43,419 nt of DNA from Lysobacteraceae bacterium (GTDB lineage: Bacteria; Pseudomonadota; Gammaproteobacteria; Xanthomonadales; Rhodanobacteraceae): assembly GCA_018970895.1 (NCBI GenBank), contig JAGWVM010000012.1:1-43419 (forward strand), given 5' to 3'. Shown here one piece after another: positions 16,334 through 24,649 of this stretch (the first letter of the stretch is position 1; every line of letters begins with the position of its first letter). A model generated the notes under the pieces. That model was not told the DNA's origin and ran no database searches. It saw nothing but the letters and a program-made list of their open reading frames with translations. The translations under genes were made by a program, and so were the position numbers.

Positions 16334-17404
16334 ATGAGCACTGCCACCGACGACCTGCGCATCCGCGAGCTGAAGCGCCTGTCCACTCCCGACGAAGTGA
16401 TCGGCGACTGCGCCGATCCCGACGCCGCCCATCGCACCGTTGCCCGCGCGCGCGAACGGCTGCACGCGATCCTGCAGGGCCGCGACGACCGCCTCGCCGT
16501 GGTGATCGGGCCGTGCTCCATCCACGATACGCGCGCTGCCATCGAGTACGCGCAGCGCCTCGCCGCGGAGCGGGAGAAGCATGCCGACGCGCTGGAGATC
16601 GTCATGCGCGTGTACTTCGAGAAGCCGCGCACGACCGTGGGCTGGAAGGGTTTGATCAACGATCCGGACCTGGACAGCAGCTTCCGCATCGATCGCGGCC
16701 TGCGGCTGGCGCGCGGCCTGCTGATCGGCATCAACGAGCTCGGCGTGCCGGCCGGCAGCGAGTTCCTGGACATGATCACCCCGCAGTACATCGCCGACCT
16801 GGTGAGCTGGGGCGCGATCGGTGCACGCACCACCGAGAGCCAGGTGCACCGTGAGCTGGCTTCGGGCCTGTCGTGCCCGGTGGGCTTCAAGAACGGGACC
16901 GACGGCAACGTGAAGATCGCCGTGGATGCGGTGCAGGCCGCGTCCCAGCCGCATCATTTCCTGGCCGTGACCAAGGACGGGCGCACGGCCATCGCCACCA
17001 CCGCGGGCAACGGCGATTGCCACGTGATCCTTCGTGGCGGCAACGCGCCGAATTATGACGCCGCCAGCGTCGAGGCCGCCTGCACCGCGATCGGCAAGGC
17101 CGGTGTCGCACCGCGGCTGATGATCGATGCCAGCCACGCCAACAGCAGCAAGAAGCCGGAAAACCAGCCAAAGGTGGTGGACGATGTCGCCGGCCAGATC
17201 GCGCAGGGCGAGACGCGCATCATCGGCGTGATGGTGGAAAGCCACCTGGTCGGCGGACGCCAGGATCTCGTCCCCGGCCAGCCGCTGGCGTACGGCCAGA
17301 GCATCACCGACGGCTGCATCGACTGGGACGCTTCGGTGGCGGTGCTTGACCGGCTAGCGGAGGCCGTGAGGGCACGTCGCCAGGCTGCGCGCCAGGTGGC
17401 GTAG
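16334..17404 (+). CDS. aroG: 3-deoxy-7-phosphoheptulonate (DAHP) synthase, class I
   Basis: A 356-residue class I (AroF/G/H-type) DAHP synthase. It condenses phosphoenolpyruvate and erythrose 4-phosphate in the first step of the shikimate pathway. Visible motifs are GPCSIHD (59-65, with metal-ligand Cys61), MRVYFEKPRTTVGWKG, SWGAIGARTTESQ, FKNGTDG and the DASHANSSK segment containing the ligand His. The length equals that of the E. coli isozymes. The ATG at 16334 has GAGGAA seven bases upstream; an in-frame ATG at 16298, right after the terminator T-run, has no such site. Which end product inhibits the enzyme cannot be decided from what I see, so the symbol is approximate. Expression should be set by the aromatic attenuator directly upstream. 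Confidence 0.96.
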   Translation: MSTATDDLRIRELKRLSTPDEVIGDCADPDAAHRTVARARERLHAILQGRDDRLAVVIGPCSIHDTRAAIEYAQRLAAEREKHADALEIVMRVYFEKPRTTVGWKGLINDPDLDSSFRIDRGLRLARGLLIGINELGVPAGSEFLDMITPQYIADLVSWGAIGARTTESQVHRELASGLSCPVGFKNGTDGNVKIAVDAVQAASQPHHFLAVTKDGRTAIATTAGNGDCHVILRGGNAPNYDAASVEAACTAIGKAGVAPRLMIDASHANSSKKPENQPKVVDDVAGQIAQGETRIIGVMVESHLVGGRQDLVPGQPLAYGQSITDGCIDWDASVAVLDRLAEAVRARRQAARQVA

Positions 17405-17536
17405 CCGGAGGCGGCGCGGTGCCGCTCACCGCATCGGCGCCATGCCATCGGGCGAAATATGTTGCGGATGGCGCGCTGGCGGGCATCCGCCCCCGGCTTC
17501 GGTCGTATGCTGTGCGGCACACGACCGGGAGCCCGC

Positions 17537-17830
17537 ATGCCGACCGATTTCGCCATCCAGCACGACGCGGATGCCCGCGTTTTCGAAATCCGCCAGGACG
17601 GCCATCGCGGCATCCTGACCTACCTGCTGCAGGCCGAAGATGGCCGGCCGGTGATGACCATCGACCACACCGGCGTACCGCTGGCGGCACGTGGCAAGGG
17701 CATGGCCGGTGCGCTGGTCGCGGCGGCGTTCGGCGAGGCGCGCCGGCGCGGCTGGCGCGTGCGGCCGAGCTGCTCCTACGCTGCTGTCTGGGCCGGGCGC
17801 CATCCCGATGCCGCAGACCTGCTTGCCTGA
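17537..17830 (+). CDS. Small GNAT-like N-acetyltransferase (YjdJ/Gcn5-related)
   Basis: A 97-residue protein of the short GNAT group. GVPLAARGKGMAGALVAAAF carries the acetyl-CoA-binding R/QxxGxG/A-type loop, and the C terminus has RPSCSYAAVWAGRHPDAADLL, typical of the YjdJ/NATD1 family. GGGAG precedes the ATG at 17537. The acceptor substrate is unknown for this family. It starts 132 bases after aroG and leads into two membrane-protein genes on the same strand, but no functional link is apparent. Confidence 0.85.
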   Translation: MPTDFAIQHDADARVFEIRQDGHRGILTYLLQAEDGRPVMTIDHTGVPLAARGKGMAGALVAAAFGEARRRGWRVRPSCSYAAVWAGRHPDAADLLA

Positions 17831-17854
17831 GTCTTCGAGGCCGAGCCTTCCTGC

Positions 17855-18538
17855 ATGAACGAGATTCCCCATCGTCCCTTCCAGGCTGGTCGTCGACGCT
17901 GGCGACCGCTGCATTCGTTGTGGGTCCGCCCGCGGCTCAGTACGGCCTTCGTGGTGTTCTTGCTCGCCTCGGGCGTGCTGCGCGGCGCCGGCATGCTGCT
18001 GGCCCCGGCGCTGCTGCTCGGCTTCGACCTGGGGGCGCTGGTGTTCCTCGGCGGCATGCTGCTGATGTTCAACCGCGCCTCGATCAAGAGCATGCGGCAC
18101 CAGGCGCGGCTGCAGGATGCCGGTCGCTGGGGCATCCTGTGGAGTGCGATCGCGGTGACTGCGGTGGTGATGGTGGCACTGGGCACCGAGCTGCATGCGG
18201 CCCGCAACGGCGGGTGGCCGGCGCTGGCGGTGGCCGGGAGCTGCATCGTGCTGGCGTGGCTGTTCATCAACGTGATGTTCGCGCTGCACTATGCGCACGG
18301 CTTCTACGGTGACTACGGCAGTCCGCATCAGGGGCTGGAGTTCCCCGGCAAGGACGAGCCGGACTACTGGGACTTCGCCTACTTCTCGATCGTGATCGGC
18401 ATGACCTTCCAGGTTTCCGACGTGCAGATCACCAGCCGCGAACTGCGTCGCATGGTGTTGCTGCACAGCGTGATCGCGTTCTTCTTCAACGTGTTCATCA
18501 TCGCGGTCACGGTGAACATCGTGGCCGGGCAGGCCTGA
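17855..18538 (+). CDS. DUF1345 integral membrane protein
   Basis: A 227-residue protein with about five hydrophobic helices (near 28-50, 55-75, 93-112, 124-147 and 195-220). Family segments are LFINVMFALHYAHGFYGD and DEPDYWDFAYFSIVIGMTFQVSDV, which identify DUF1345. Function is unknown across the family; the acidic YWDFAYFS segment resembles the pore region of small ion-channel folds, but that is speculation. It is followed 11 bases later by another membrane-protein gene, suggesting a two-gene unit. Confidence 0.85.
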   Translation: MNEIPHRPFQAGRRRWRPLHSLWVRPRLSTAFVVFLLASGVLRGAGMLLAPALLLGFDLGALVFLGGMLLMFNRASIKSMRHQARLQDAGRWGILWSAIAVTAVVMVALGTELHAARNGGWPALAVAGSCIVLAWLFINVMFALHYAHGFYGDYGSPHQGLEFPGKDEPDYWDFAYFSIVIGMTFQVSDVQITSRELRRMVLLHSVIAFFFNVFIIAVTVNIVAGQA

Positions 18539-18549
18539 GGCAGGGCGGC

Positions 18550-19062
18550 ATGATCGGCATCGAGGGGCGACGGGGAGAACAGGGCTACCGCTGGTGGCCG
18601 CCGAAGGCGTTCGAGGTCAGGGACGGCCAGGTACTGGTCATTCCCTATCCCGCAGCGGGGACCACGCGCGGCAGCGTCATGCTCAGCATGCTGGTGATGG
18701 TCGCGACTCTCGTCCTGCGCCACGCCGGCGCGGGTCCGCGGCTGGCCGCGGTGGGCTATCCGGTGTTGCTCGCGATGCTGATGGCAGCGATGCTCCTGCG
18801 CGGAGCCGGCTGGTTCCGGCGCCGCCGCGTCCAGGTCGGCGGAATGCTGCGTTTCGTGCCGCTTCGGCCGCAGTACTGGATCGACCTGGTGTTCTCGTTC
18901 TCGGCCATGTCCAGCGTGCTCGACGGCTGGATCCGCTGCGACCATCCCCGGCCGTCGGGACCGTGGGAAGGTCTGCTGTGGGTCGCCACCCTGGCCTGCC
19001 TGGGCTTTGCTCTCGCACCGTGGATCAGCCGGCACGTGCTGCGCCGGCGCGGCCTCGGCTGA
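18550..19062 (+). CDS. Hypothetical membrane protein
   Basis: A 170-residue protein I do not recognise. It has a soluble N terminus with RWWPPKAFEVRDGQVLV and then hydrophobic segments near 44-57, 65-82 and 137-155. The middle segment WFRRRRVQVGGMLRFV is strongly basic. It overlaps nothing and directly follows the DUF1345 gene. Codon use looks like its neighbours, with G/C at most third positions. It ends 9 bases before the convergent yajQ stop. Confidence 0.65.
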   Translation: MIGIEGRRGEQGYRWWPPKAFEVRDGQVLVIPYPAAGTTRGSVMLSMLVMVATLVLRHAGAGPRLAAVGYPVLLAMLMAAMLLRGAGWFRRRRVQVGGMLRFVPLRPQYWIDLVFSFSAMSSVLDGWIRCDHPRPSGPWEGLLWVATLACLGFALAPWISRHVLRRRGLG

Positions 19063-19071
19063 GCGGACGGT

Positions 19072-19554
19072 TCAGTCGCGGAAATTGTCGAACTGCAGGG
19101 GCACGCCGACGTCGGTCTGCCGCAGCAGGGCGATGGCGGCCTGCAGGTCGTCGCGCTTCTTGCCGGTCACGCGCAGCTTCTCGCCGTTGATCTGCGCTTC
19201 CACCTTGAGCTTGGCGGCCTTGATCGCGGCGATCAGCTTCTTGGCCGCCGCCTGCTCGATGCCCTGCTTGACGGTGATCTTCTGCCGCGAGCCGGCGACG
19301 TTGGTTTCCGGATCGCCCGTCTCCAGCGCACGCAGGTCGATCTTGCGGGTGGCCAGCCGGGTGGTGAGGATGTCGCGCATCTGCTTGAGCTGGAACTCGC
19401 TGGCACCGGTGGCGGTGATCACGAAGTCCTCCAGCTCGAACTTCGCGTTCGTGCCCTTGAAGTCGAAGCGCGTGGTCAGCTCGCGGCTGGCCTGGTCCAC
19501 GGCGTTGGTGAGTTCGTGCTTGTCGACTTCGGAGACCACGTCGAACGAGGGCAT
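19072..19554 (-). CDS. yajQ: YajQ family c-di-GMP-binding protein
   Basis: A 160-residue protein matching YajQ from end to end: MPSFDVVSEVDKHEL, TRFDFKGT, RQKITVKQGIEQ and the C-terminal LQFDNFRD. YajQ has two ferredoxin-like domains. In Xanthomonas campestris a homologue binds c-di-GMP and works with a LysR-type regulator to control virulence genes. GGGA lies upstream of the ATG at 19554. It is divergent from the flavoprotein gene. Together with the GGDEF enzyme 4 kb away it suggests local clustering of c-di-GMP functions. Confidence 0.95.
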   Translation of the reverse strand: MPSFDVVSEVDKHELTNAVDQASRELTTRFDFKGTNAKFELEDFVITATGASEFQLKQMRDILTTRLATRKIDLRALETGDPETNVAGSRQKITVKQGIEQAAAKKLIAAIKAAKLKVEAQINGEKLRVTGKKRDDLQAAIALLRQTDVGVPLQFDNFRD

Positions 19555-19609
19555 GGCGGCGTCCCGGCTGGCTGGAAACGAATGCCAGTGTAAGCCAGTG
19601 CGGGCATGG

Positions 19610-19615
19610 GATAAT
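19610..19615 (+). promoter_or_regulatory. Possible -10 element (GATAAT)
   Basis: GATAAT, five of six matches to the sigma70 -10 consensus, lies in the yajQ/flavoprotein divergent gap, about 117 bases before the flavoprotein start. No clear -35 is seen. Confidence 0.3.
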
Positions 19616-19635
19616 CACCGACCTTCATCCTTGCA

Positions 19636-19731
19636 CGCGTCATTCCGGCGCCAGCCGGAACCCAGCGCCTTCATGCCTCTCGCCATGCCCCAGTCGTTCG
19701 CTCCGTGGTCATCGAATCCGGCTTCCCGCGC
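19636..19731. repeat. Degenerate REP-like palindromic element
   Basis: The left arm at 19636-19664 contains CATTCCGGCGCCAGCCGGAA, the style of short interspersed palindrome common in xanthomonad genomes. A decayed complementary arm (GAATCCGGCTTCCCGCGC) ends at the start codon of the flavoprotein gene. Identification rests on pattern memory; only one copy is in the window. Confidence 0.5.
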
Positions 19732-20913
19732 ATGAAGGTCGACGTGCTGGTGATCGGCGCCGGCGCGGCCGGCCTGATGTGTGCCATCACCGCCGGGCAG
19801 CGCGGCAAGCGCGTGCGGGTGGTCGATCACGCCAACCGGGCGGGCAAGAAGATCCTGATGTCCGGCGGCGGGCGCTGCAATTTCACCAACCTCGGCGTGA
19901 CGCCGGCCAATTTCCTGTCGGCCAACCCGCACTTCGCCAAGTCCGCGCTGGCGCGCTACACGCCGTGGGACTTCATCGCGCTGGTCGAGAAGCACGGCAT
20001 CCGCTACCACGAGAAGGAGCTCGGCCAACTGTTCTGCGACGAGTCCTCCAAGCTGATCGTGCGCATGCTGCTGGAGGAGTGCATGGCGGCCGGGGTGGAG
20101 GTGCGCACCAGCTGCGCGGTGACGCAGGTGGCGAAGGTGGACGGGGGCTTCCTCGTGCAGACCGCCGAGGGACCGGTGCAGGCCACGTCGCTGGTGGTCG
20201 CCACCGGCGGCCTGTCGATACCCAGCCTGGGCGCTACCGGCTTCGGTTACGAGCTGGCGCGCCAGTTCGGCCACGCCGTGCTGCCCACGCGGGCGGGCCT
20301 GGTGCCGCTGACGCTCAGCGGCAAGCATCAGGAGCGATACCAGGACCTGGCCGGCGTGGCGCTGCCGGTGAGCGAGGCACGCGTGGGCCGGCAGAGCTTC
20401 CGCGCCGGCCTGCTGTTCACCCATCGCGGCGTGAGCGGTCCGGCGATCCTGCAGATATCCAGCTACTGGCAGCCGGGCGACGATCTTCGGCTCGACCTGT
20501 CGCCGGAGGCCGATGCCGGCGACTGGCTGGTGGCACAGCGCGCCGAGCGCCCGGCGGCCGAGCTGAAGAACGTGCTGGGCGACCTGCTGCCCAAGCGGCT
20601 GGCGCAACGGCTGTGCGAGCGGTGGTTTCCCAGTCGTCCGATGCGCCAGTTCCGCGAGGCGGAGCTGGTCGACATCGGCCGCCAGCTGCACGACTGGCCG
20701 CTGGTTGCCAGCGGCACCGAGGGCTACCGCACCGCCGAGGTCACGCTGGGCGGGGTGGACACGCACGAGCTGTCGTCGTCCACGATGGAGTCGAAGCGCG
20801 TGCCGGGGCTGTACTTCATCGGCGAGGTGGTCGACGTCACCGGCTGGCTGGGCGGCTACAACTTCCAGTGGGCCTGGGCCTCCGGTCATGCCGCCGGCGA
20901 AGTGGTCGGCTGA
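19732..20913 (+). CDS. HI0933/YhiN-type NAD(P)/FAD-dependent oxidoreductase
   Basis: A 393-residue flavoprotein. The N-terminal dinucleotide-binding motif is VLVIGAGAAGLMCAI. The family signature GKKILMSGGGRCNFTN follows near residue 40, then TGGLSIPSLGATGFGY, and the C terminus has FIGEVVDVTGWLGGYNFQWA. All belong to the HI0933 family, whose substrate is unknown. The ATG at 19732 puts the beta strand at the N terminus; a GTG nine codons earlier (19705) is the alternative. Neither start has a ribosome-binding site, and the upstream bases derive from a repeat-like element. Confidence 0.92.
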   Translation: MKVDVLVIGAGAAGLMCAITAGQRGKRVRVVDHANRAGKKILMSGGGRCNFTNLGVTPANFLSANPHFAKSALARYTPWDFIALVEKHGIRYHEKELGQLFCDESSKLIVRMLLEECMAAGVEVRTSCAVTQVAKVDGGFLVQTAEGPVQATSLVVATGGLSIPSLGATGFGYELARQFGHAVLPTRAGLVPLTLSGKHQERYQDLAGVALPVSEARVGRQSFRAGLLFTHRGVSGPAILQISSYWQPGDDLRLDLSPEADAGDWLVAQRAERPAAELKNVLGDLLPKRLAQRLCERWFPSRPMRQFREAELVDIGRQLHDWPLVASGTEGYRTAEVTLGGVDTHELSSSTMESKRVPGLYFIGEVVDVTGWLGGYNFQWAWASGHAAGEVVG

Positions 20914-21021
20914 GGCACGCAGCGCTCCGTCCGCCACCGTTCGCAGCCCCCCGGATTTCGCGTCCGCTGAACGATCCGGGTGGTCTCATTCGCGTCTGCA
21001 AAACGATCGGGAGTACATCGC

Positions 21022-21912
21022 ATGAAGGTCGGATTCATCGGGCTGGGTTCCATGGGCAGCGCCATGGCCGGCAATCTCGTGGCTGCGGGTCATGCCGTGA
21101 CGGTGTGGAACCGTTCGGAGGCGGCGGCCGAGCCGCTGGTGTCTCTGGGCGCGAAGCTGGCCAAGACCCCCGACCGCGCCGTGCTCGGCGAGGCGGTGTG
21201 CTCGATGCTGGCCAACGACCAGGCGGTGCGCGATGTCTTCCTCGACGGCGGCCTGCTCGACGCGATGGACCCGGGCACGGTGCACCTCAACCACGCCACG
21301 ATCTCGGTGGCACTGGCGCGGGAGCTGGCCGAGGCGCACGCGGCGCACGGCATCGACTACGTGGCGGCACCGGTGTTCGGGCGGCCGGATGCCGCGGCCG
21401 CGGCAAAGCTCAACATCGTCGCCGCCGGCCGGCCCGGCGCACTGGAAAAGGTGCGTCCGCTGCTCGAGGCGATGGGCGCGCAGACCTGGCCGATGGGCGA
21501 CGACCCGGTGCGGGCCAGCGTGGTGAAGATCGCCGGCAACTTCATGCTTGCCTCGGCGATCGAGGCGATGGCCGAGGCGTCCACGTTGACCCGTGCCTAC
21601 GGCGTGGAGGCGGCGGATTTTCTCCAGGTGATGACCTCGACGCTGTTCGCCGCGCCGGCCTACCAGGGCTACGGCAAGCTGATCGCCGAGCAGCGCTACA
21701 GCCCGGCCGGCTTCGCCATGCCGCTGGGCCTGAAGGACGTGGGGCTGGCGCTGGTCGCGGGCGAGGGCAGGCGGGTGCCGCTGCCGTTTGCCGGCGTGCT
21801 GCGCGAGAACTTCCTCGACGCGCTGGCCCACGGGGGCGAGTCGCTGGACTGGTCGGCGCTGGCGCTGGTCGCCGCGCGCCGCGCGGGGCTCGACGGGGGC
21901 GATGCCGCCTGA
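21022..21912 (+). CDS. NAD(P)-dependent beta-hydroxyacid dehydrogenase family oxidoreductase
   Basis: A 296-residue protein. The Rossmann motif is KVGFIGLGSMGSAMAGNL at the N terminus. VWNRSE at residues 34-39 places Arg36 where NADP-preferring members bind phosphate. The conserved substrate-loop lysine is in VVKIAGNFMLASAIEAMAE. It belongs to the 3-hydroxyisobutyrate dehydrogenase / glyoxylate-succinic semialdehyde reductase family, but the substrate is unresolved. The canonical DAPVSG motif is altered to AAPVFGRPDA, as in the imine-reductase and GLYR-like branches. GGGAG precedes the ATG. It ends just before a long inverted repeat. Confidence 0.88.
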   Translation: MKVGFIGLGSMGSAMAGNLVAAGHAVTVWNRSEAAAEPLVSLGAKLAKTPDRAVLGEAVCSMLANDQAVRDVFLDGGLLDAMDPGTVHLNHATISVALARELAEAHAAHGIDYVAAPVFGRPDAAAAAKLNIVAAGRPGALEKVRPLLEAMGAQTWPMGDDPVRASVVKIAGNFMLASAIEAMAEASTLTRAYGVEAADFLQVMTSTLFAAPAYQGYGKLIAEQRYSPAGFAMPLGLKDVGLALVAGEGRRVPLPFAGVLRENFLDALAHGGESLDWSALALVAARRAGLDGGDAA

Positions 21913-21927
21913 TCGGCGCCGACCTGC

Positions 21928-22004
21928 AGGAGCCCGCTCGCGGGCGATGTCTTTCGCTTTTGGTCTGCATCAGACGCCCGAGCATCGCCCGCGAGCGGGC
22001 TCCT
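21928..22004. repeat. REPIN-like inverted repeat between convergent genes
   Basis: Two perfect 22-base arms (21928-21949 and 21983-22004) flank a 33-base loop. Each arm holds a smaller palindrome (GCCCGCTCGCGGGC). The outer edge extends to GTAGGAGC on one side. Such GTAGGAGC-type elements are mobilised by RAYT transposases in other gammaproteobacteria. It probably also terminates transcription from both sides. The stop codon of yaiI lies in its outer border. Confidence 0.8.
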
Positions 22005-22467
22005 ACCCGGACCGGGACCGCCGATTGAGCCAGATGTCGAGCTGGTTGGCGAATGCCTGGCGGTCGCGCGGATGGAACGCGGCCGGGCCGCCGGTGTCGA
22101 TGCCGGCGCCGCGCAGCTCGTCCATGAAATTGCGCATGGTGAGTTGCTGGGCGATGGTGTCGGCGGTGTAGGGCACGCCGCGCGGATTCACCGCCTGCGC
22201 GCCCTTGTCGAGCACCTGCGCGGCGAGCGGGATGTCCTGGGTGACCACCAGGTCGCCGATGGCCACCCGCGCCACGATCTCGTTGTCCGCCACGTCGAAG
22301 CCGCCGGCCACCTGCAGGCTGCGCACGAAGCGCGAGGGCGGCGTGCGCAGCGCCTGGTTGGCGACCAGGGTGACCTGCACCTGCGCGCGCTCGGCGGCGC
22401 GGAACAGGATCTCCTTCACCGGCACCGGGCAGGCGTCGGCATCGACCCAGATCTGCGGCGCGCTCAT
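22003..22467 (-). CDS. YaiI/YqxD family protein (DUF188)
   Basis: A 154-residue protein with the DUF188 pattern: [15 protein letters not shown] at the N terminus, [40 protein letters not shown] and [12 protein letters not shown]. The conserved aspartates (VDADACP, TQDIPLA) resemble PIN-like nuclease sites, but activity is not established. The start ATG at 22467 overlaps the stop of the phzF-like gene (ATGA), so the two are co-translated. The final residues NRRSRSG and the TAG stop border the inverted repeat, so the C terminus may have been reset by insertion of that repeat. Confidence 0.93.
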   Translation of the reverse strand: MSAPQIWVDADACPVPVKEILFRAAERAQVQVTLVANQALRTPPSRFVRSLQVAGGFDVADNEIVARVAIGDLVVTQDIPLAAQVLDKGAQAVNPRGVPYTADTIAQQLTMRNFMDELRGAGIDTGGPAAFHPRDRQAFANQLDIWLNRRSRSG

Positions 22468-23351
22468 GCGCCGGCCTCCCACTGCAGCGTGCCGTCGACG
22501 ATGGTGTTCGTGCGGCCGCCGACCCACACCGCTCCGTCGGCATCGATGCGTACGACCAGCCGCGCATCAAAGCCGATCTCGCGACCCTGGCTCACCGCGT
22601 AGCCGCGGGCCAGCGGGCCGTGCGCCCCGGCCTGCACCAGATACGCCGCGAGCAGGCCGTTGGCGGCGCCGGAGGCGGGGTCTTCGGTGATGCCGGCGCC
22701 GGAGGCCAGCGCGCGCACCACCAGCTGGTGATCGGCGGCCGTGCCGGGCGCGAACGCGCACACGCCCATGCTGGCCGTGGCCTTGCCCAGTGCGCCGATC
22801 GCCGCGTGGTCGGGATGCCAGCCGCGCAGCGCCGCCTCGTCGGCGCATTCGACCACCCACCAGCGCCGTCCACCGTCGACCAGCGCGGGGGCGAGGGTGC
22901 CGGTGGCCACGCCGGCCAGGGCCGGACGCAGCAGAGGGTGGGCGTCGAGCCCGGTGTCCAGCACCGTCGCGGCGGGCGAGCGCAGCAGCAGCTGGCTCTC
23001 CTCGCCGTCGCCCTCGACCCGGATCGGCAGGACCCCGGCGCGGCATTCCTGCCACAGCAGGCCATCGCGGGGTTCGATCAGGCCGCAGGCCAGCGCGGCA
23101 TGCGCGCTGCCCACGCTGGGGTGGCCGGCGAAGTCGATCTCGCGGGTCGGCGTGAACATCCGCACCCGGTAGCTCGCCTGCGGATCGCCCGGCGGCAGCA
23201 GGAACGTGGTCTCGACCAGGTGGGTCCAGCGGGCAAAAGCCTGCATGGCCGCGTCGGTCCAGCCGCGCGCGTCGATCACCACGCCGAGGTGGTTGCCGCC
23301 GCCGCGGCGGGCGGCGAACACGTCCAGGTGCAGGTAGCGGAATGCGGTCAT
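22464..23351 (-). CDS. PhzF-family isomerase-like protein
   Basis: A 295-residue protein of the PhzF/diaminopimelate-epimerase fold. It begins [20 protein letters not shown]. The catalytic Glu47 is in [11 protein letters not shown], the [10 protein letters not shown] motif corresponds to GHPTxGTA, and DPASGAANG to the second-half signature. No phenazine genes are nearby, so a phenazine role is not supported; PhzF homologues are widespread with unknown substrates. It overlaps yaiI by ATGA downstream and is divergent from the rhomboid gene (106 bases). Confidence 0.92.
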   Translation of the reverse strand: MTAFRYLHLDVFAARRGGGNHLGVVIDARGWTDAAMQAFARWTHLVETTFLLPPGDPQASYRVRMFTPTREIDFAGHPSVGSAHAALACGLIEPRDGLLWQECRAGVLPIRVEGDGEESQLLLRSPAATVLDTGLDAHPLLRPALAGVATGTLAPALVDGGRRWWVVECADEAALRGWHPDHAAIGALGKATASMGVCAFAPGTAADHQLVVRALASGAGITEDPASGAANGLLAAYLVQAGAHGPLARGYAVSQGREIGFDARLVVRIDADGAVWVGGRTNTIVDGTLQWEAGA

Positions 23352-23457
23352 CGGCGTCGGCGCAAGAAGAGGCGGTGGTCGCCGATGATAGCGGGCGGTC
23401 GACAGCCGCCGTCGCTCCGGCCAAGATGGCGAGTCGCTTCATCCGCAGACGGAACCC

Positions 23458-24066
23458 ATGACGATCACCCTCATCATCCTCGCCGTGACCTGCGTGGTCT
23501 CGTTCATGGCGCTCAACAACGGCAAGCTGATGGACGACCTGCTGCTGTGGCCGCCGGCGATCCAGCGCAGCCGCGAGTACTACCGTCTGGTCACTTACGG
23601 CCTGGTGCACGCGGACTTCGGGCACCTGCTGTTCAACATGATGACGCTGTTCTTCTTCGGGCGGCTGATGGAGCAGTTTTTTGCGGCCCGGCTCGGCTCG
23701 CTGGGATTCCTGCTGTTCTACATGGGCGGTCTGGTGGTCTCGATCCTGCCGACCTACCTGAAGAACCGCGGCAACGCCCGCTACCGCAGCCTGGGCGCTT
23801 CGGGCGCGGTCTCGGCCGTCCTGTTCGCCTTCATCCTGCTTGCCCCCTGGGCGCGCATCTACGTGTTCGTGATCCCGATGCCGGCGATCATCTACGGCGT
23901 GCTCTACACGGCCTACTCGATCTACATGGACCGGCGCGGGCAGGACAACGTCAACCACAGCGCGCATCTGTGGGGTGCGGCGTACGGCGTGGCCTTCACG
24001 CTGATCATCGAACCGCGCGTGCTGTCGCACTTCATCGGGGCATTGCTGCGTCCCGGCGGCATGTGA
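23458..24066 (+). CDS. Rhomboid family intramembrane serine protease
   Basis: A 202-residue protein with six predicted helices. The catalytic dyad is visible: Ser115 in GASGAVSA and His170 in HSAHLWGAAYG. HADFGHLLFNMMTLFFFG is the L1-loop/helix 2 signature. Asn60 in HLLFN may stabilise the oxyanion. No accessory cytoplasmic domain is present, so it is a minimal GlpG-like core enzyme cleaving transmembrane substrates within the inner membrane. Substrates are unknown. It starts at 23458 after a short divergent gap. Confidence 0.93.
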   Translation: MTITLIILAVTCVVSFMALNNGKLMDDLLLWPPAIQRSREYYRLVTYGLVHADFGHLLFNMMTLFFFGRLMEQFFAARLGSLGFLLFYMGGLVVSILPTYLKNRGNARYRSLGASGAVSAVLFAFILLAPWARIYVFVIPMPAIIYGVLYTAYSIYMDRRGQDNVNHSAHLWGAAYGVAFTLIIEPRVLSHFIGALLRPGGM

Positions 24067-24175
24067 GCCCTCGGCAGCGCTCCGGCGCGGGCCGGCAGGG
24101 ATCAGGGCGCGTTCATCGCAGCCGGCTAGCGTGTCGCTTCCAGGCGATCGCCATGGCCGGCGCGGGAGACGAATC

Positions 24176-24619
24176 ATGAAAAAGTTGCTGTTGGGTAGCC
24201 TGCTGCTGGCGGGTGCAACCTCGCTGCTGGGCGGCTGCTATATCGCCCCCGACTACAGCTACGTGCGCGGTCCCGATGGTGGTGGCGCCTATTACGGCCG
24301 CGCCACCACGGTGTACGACGACGGCTACTACGCACCTTACGGATACGGCTATGCCGGCTATCCCTATGACTATCCCGGCGGGGTGACGGTCGGTATCGGC
24401 ACCACCTGGTACGGGGGTTCCCACTACCGCCGGTACGACCGCGACGATGACCGCCGCTGGCGCGGCGATGACCATCGGGGCCACTGGGATCGCGACGCCG
24501 ACCGTCACCGTGACACGCCACGCCGGGACGACGGATCCGGCTACCGGCAGCCGCCACAGCGCGACGATTCGCGCGATCGCCACGATCCCCGGCGGAACCG
24601 GGATGAGCATCACCGCTAG
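24176..24619 (+). CDS. Low-complexity lipoprotein (Tyr/Gly-rich then Arg/Asp/His-rich)
   Basis: A 147-residue protein. The signal peptide has lipobox LLGGC (Cys20). The mature N-terminal half is Tyr/Gly-rich (APYGYGYAGYPYDYPGG) and resembles secreted YXXG-type surface proteins. The C-terminal half is almost entirely charged, rich in RDDD, DRHRD and HR pairs. The ATG at 24176 has GGGAG upstream. No family is recognised with certainty; the charged tail could bind metal or anionic polymer, which is speculation. The next gene also encodes a lipoprotein. Confidence 0.8.
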   Translation: MKKLLLGSLLLAGATSLLGGCYIAPDYSYVRGPDGGGAYYGRATTVYDDGYYAPYGYGYAGYPYDYPGGVTVGIGTTWYGGSHYRRYDRDDDRRWRGDDHRGHWDRDADRHRDTPRRDDGSGYRQPPQRDDSRDRHDPRRNRDEHHR

Positions 24620-24649
24620 GCCTGCGCCGATGCCTCGGGGCGCTACGGG

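Noticed and set aside
22464..23351. Phenazine biosynthesis locus suggested by the PhzF homologue
   Set aside because: No other phz gene is nearby; PhzF-fold proteins are widespread outside phenazine pathways.
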